A DNA stretch of 32,222 bases, taken from the NCBI GenBank assembly GCA_036005065.1, contig DASYQW010000028.1:1-32222 (forward strand), in the 5' to 3' direction. Below are positions 30,731 to 32,222 of the stretch, piece after piece. The DNA comes from Candidatus Methylomirabilota bacterium (lineage in GTDB: Bacteria; Methylomirabilota; Methylomirabilia; Rokubacteriales; DASRDR01). Every line of letters begins with the position of its first letter. The stretch's first letter is position 1. The notes under the pieces are model-generated. The model worked only from the letters and a program-made list of their open reading frames with translations, was not told the DNA's origin and searched no databases. The translations under genes and the position numbers were made by a program.

Positions 30731-30960
30731 GACGGTCTCCTGGTGTCGGATCCCCCGTCAGGGCGCATGCCCCGAGCCTTCGGGCCGAGGCGGGTGGCCT
30801 CGTGCGCGTAAGCCAGGGGCACCCAGTCCGTGAGGAGGGGACGGGTATCGCGTGGGTCGATGATCTCCTCGATGCCGAAGGCCTCTGCCGTCCGGAACGG
30901 GCTGCGCAGGGCGCCCAGACGGGCCTCGATCTCGCGCAGGAGCGCGGGGTCCCAGCTCAC
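30727..30960 (-). CDS. stand-alone C-terminal piece of an acyl-CoA carboxyltransferase
   Basis: 77 aa from GTG 30960, whose last two bases overlap the FIST stop; its own TGA overlaps the DUF3047 start. The sequence SPFRTAEAFGIEEIIDPRDT followed by RPLLTDWVPLAY is the conserved C-terminal end of biotin-dependent acyl-CoA carboxylase beta subunits (PccB/MccB type), where the usual form is FxxAxxxxxDDVIDPxxTR. The catalytic crotonase cores are absent, so it cannot carboxylate by itself. The frame is intact and coupled on both sides, which suggests a real small gene and not random debris. It may be an assembly or regulatory fragment, or a domesticated remnant. Confidence 0.65.
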   Translation of the reverse strand: MSWDPALLREIEARLGALRSPFRTAEAFGIEEIIDPRDTRPLLTDWVPLAYAHEATRLGPKARGMRPDGGSDTRRPS

Positions 30961-32126
30961 GATTGGGGGAAGACGATCAGGACGCCGGTGTAGTTGTGGA
31001 AGAAGCTCGTCGGCCCGACCGGGGCGAACTCGCCGTTGCCGAAGAAGCCGACGAGCGGCCACTCACCGAGCCGCCGGCGGATCGCCGTGACGTCGTGATC
31101 GGGGACGCCGAACAGGCCTCGCCCGCGGCCGGCGCAGTTGACGTAGATCCCGAAGGCGGGCCGCCGCCCCGCCAGCTCGGCCTCCACGCGCCCCAGCATG
31201 GCCTCGAGGTCGTCGCGGGCGGCCTCGGCGTCCCGGATGTGGAACTGGATCGTCTGTCCCGGCCGGATCGGCTCGGCCACGGCCAGGGCCCCGCTCTCGC
31301 GGTCGACGCCGGCCAGGTTTCGGACGAGGAAGTCGCCCCGCGCCAGCGGCGACTTGGCGGGATTCATGGCGAGGCCCGCGAAGACGCCGGCCTGGGGCAG
31401 CCGCTGCTCGTAGTCGGGCACCGCGTGGATCGCTTCCTGGAGGACCTCGAGGGGCGAGCGCCCCGCGATCGCCCGGACCACGTTCCCCTCGCCCCGGGTC
31501 ACCACGTAGGCTTCGCCGATCGGCTGGCAGCCCTGGGCGACTCCGACGACCGGCGCGTGGCCGGAGAGGGCCAGTCCCGGGAGCGCGCCCTGCGCGACCT
31601 CGGTGTTGTACAGCTCGAAGATCGGCGTGCCCGCCGCGGCCCCGCCGAGCACCGGCACCGGCCCGAGACCCTCGGCGAGCCCGTGGAGAAGGCCGCGCGG
31701 ATCGAGGTTGGTCGCGTCGGGCAGGATGAAGAGCGCGCCGCCCTCCGCCACCGCTGGGCCCGCCTGCTCGGCCAGCTCCGTGCCCGCCCGGGCGTCGAGC
31801 CGCGCGTGGTCGGCCACCATGACCGGGCACGCGAGGACGGCGCCGTCGCTCCGGGTGACCAGGACGGCCACCGCCGGGATCTGCTCGATCTCGCCCCGCT
31901 CGGTCAGGACGCCGGCCCCGCTCACGCCGACGACGGCCCGGGCCCCGGTGACGCGCCGCACGGCGTGGAGCAGCGCGCCGGCGAACGGGAGCGCGTCGCC
32001 GGTCGTGAAGACGAGGGCCACCTCCGCCCGCTCGGCCCCGCTGGCGGCCATGGCGGCCAGCGACGCGTCGAGCGCCGCCTCGTCGGCTTGCTTGCCCGTC
32101 ACGAGCCCCGATCCCGCGAGGATCAC
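30957..32126 (-). CDS. FIST N/C-domain sensory protein
   Basis: 389 aa from GTG 32126. The N-terminal FIST domain has RAEVALVFTTGDALPF, VVGVSGAGVLTERGEIEQ and VAVLVTRSDG; the FIST_C part has PVLGGAAAGTP, VVTRGEGNVVRAIAGRSPLE and, at the end, YVNCAGRGRGLFGVPDHDV and PLVGFFGNGEFAPVG. FIST proteins are thought to bind small ligands such as amino acids and pass signals to kinases or cyclases; this one has no fused output domain. It heads a coupled operon with the mini-carboxyltransferase and DUF3047 genes. No ribosome binding site is seen and the promoter lies just upstream, so it may be translated from a leaderless mRNA. Confidence 0.85.
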   Translation of the reverse strand: MILAGSGLVTGKQADEAALDASLAAMAASGAERAEVALVFTTGDALPFAGALLHAVRRVTGARAVVGVSGAGVLTERGEIEQIPAVAVLVTRSDGAVLACPVMVADHARLDARAGTELAEQAGPAVAEGGALFILPDATNLDPRGLLHGLAEGLGPVPVLGGAAAGTPIFELYNTEVAQGALPGLALSGHAPVVGVAQGCQPIGEAYVVTRGEGNVVRAIAGRSPLEVLQEAIHAVPDYEQRLPQAGVFAGLAMNPAKSPLARGDFLVRNLAGVDRESGALAVAEPIRPGQTIQFHIRDAEAARDDLEAMLGRVEAELAGRRPAFGIYVNCAGRGRGLFGVPDHDVTAIRRRLGEWPLVGFFGNGEFAPVGPTSFFHNYTGVLIVFPQS

Positions 32127-32134
32127 GTGGGAGA

Positions 32135-32163
32135 CCGTAACAGAATCCAGGCCACCACCGCAA
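32135..32163 (-). promoter_or_regulatory. promoter of the FIST operon
   Basis: On the minus strand TTGCGG (32163-32158), 17 bases, TTACGG (32140-32135), then eight bases to the GTG at 32126. The -35 equals that of the thiolase promoter. The -10 is poor, so confidence is limited. Confidence 0.35.
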
Positions 32164-32222
32164 CCGCGGCGGCGCCCGGCGCCTTCGTCTATGGATGTCT
32201 AGCGATACCTGCCGAGGCGGAC

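Noticed and set aside
32164-32222. Right-edge sequence after the FIST promoter
   Set aside because: No start, motif or hairpin that could be assigned; too short to judge.

Overview
The window is high-GC bacterial DNA with dense, often overlapping genes (ATGA, GTGA and TGATG junctions). I see no rRNA, tRNA, CRISPR array or phage gene. The gene content and the very GC-rich style would suit a soil or subsurface lineage such as Candidatus Rokubacteria/Methylomirabilota. That placement is an inference from gene content and composition, and no marker gene here settles it.

Left part (1-9.7 kb). A decayed IS91-type transposase lies on the minus strand at the edge. It is followed at once by a near-consensus sigma70 promoter (300-328) and a tightly coupled plus-strand operon. 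The operon encodes the three subunits of 4-hydroxybenzoyl-CoA reductase (hcrC, hcrA, hcrB), benzoyl-CoA-dihydrodiol lyase (boxC), the diiron benzoyl-CoA epoxidase BoxB, an XRE-cupin regulator and a PaaK-type aryl-CoA ligase, with a dodecin 123 bp further on. HcrB keeps the cysteine spacing of the extra [4Fe-4S] cluster of true 4-hydroxybenzoyl-CoA reductases. The operon therefore joins a reductive dehydroxylation, normally an anaerobic step, to the oxygen-dependent box route. A second, benzoate-CoA-ligase-type enzyme is at 13.7 kb and a thiolase at 24.8 kb. Both could feed or finish the pathway. BoxA and the later box enzymes are not in the window.

Middle (9.7-20.5 kb). A convergent minus-strand pair encodes a DUF1814/AbiEii-like nucleotidyltransferase and a 79-residue partner. 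Then come a DAO-family FAD oxidoreductase, an isochorismatase-type hydrolase, two related lipoproteins, the benzoate-CoA ligase overlapping a 1036-residue hybrid histidine kinase, and a TtuB/MoaD-like sulfur carrier coupled to a TtuA-like thiolase, with a metallo-beta-lactamase-fold protein after them.

Right part (20.5-32.2 kb). An aldehyde:ferredoxin oxidoreductase family tungsten/molybdenum enzyme has its own promoter. It is followed by a HAD hydrolase (minus), a GT-C polyprenol-sugar mannosyltransferase-like membrane protein, a thiolase and a 27-residue desulforedoxin-like miniprotein. Next is a 2-hydroxyacid dehydrogenase/PfkB kinase/aminotransferase run. The minus strand then carries a BON-domain lipoprotein with a 19-residue upstream peptide and a coupled FIST / mini-carboxyltransferase / DUF3047 operon.

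Two intergenic regions (11.88-11.94 kb and 29.15-29.20 kb) carry the same double-hairpin element. Several promoters sit so close to their start codons that leaderless transcripts are likely.
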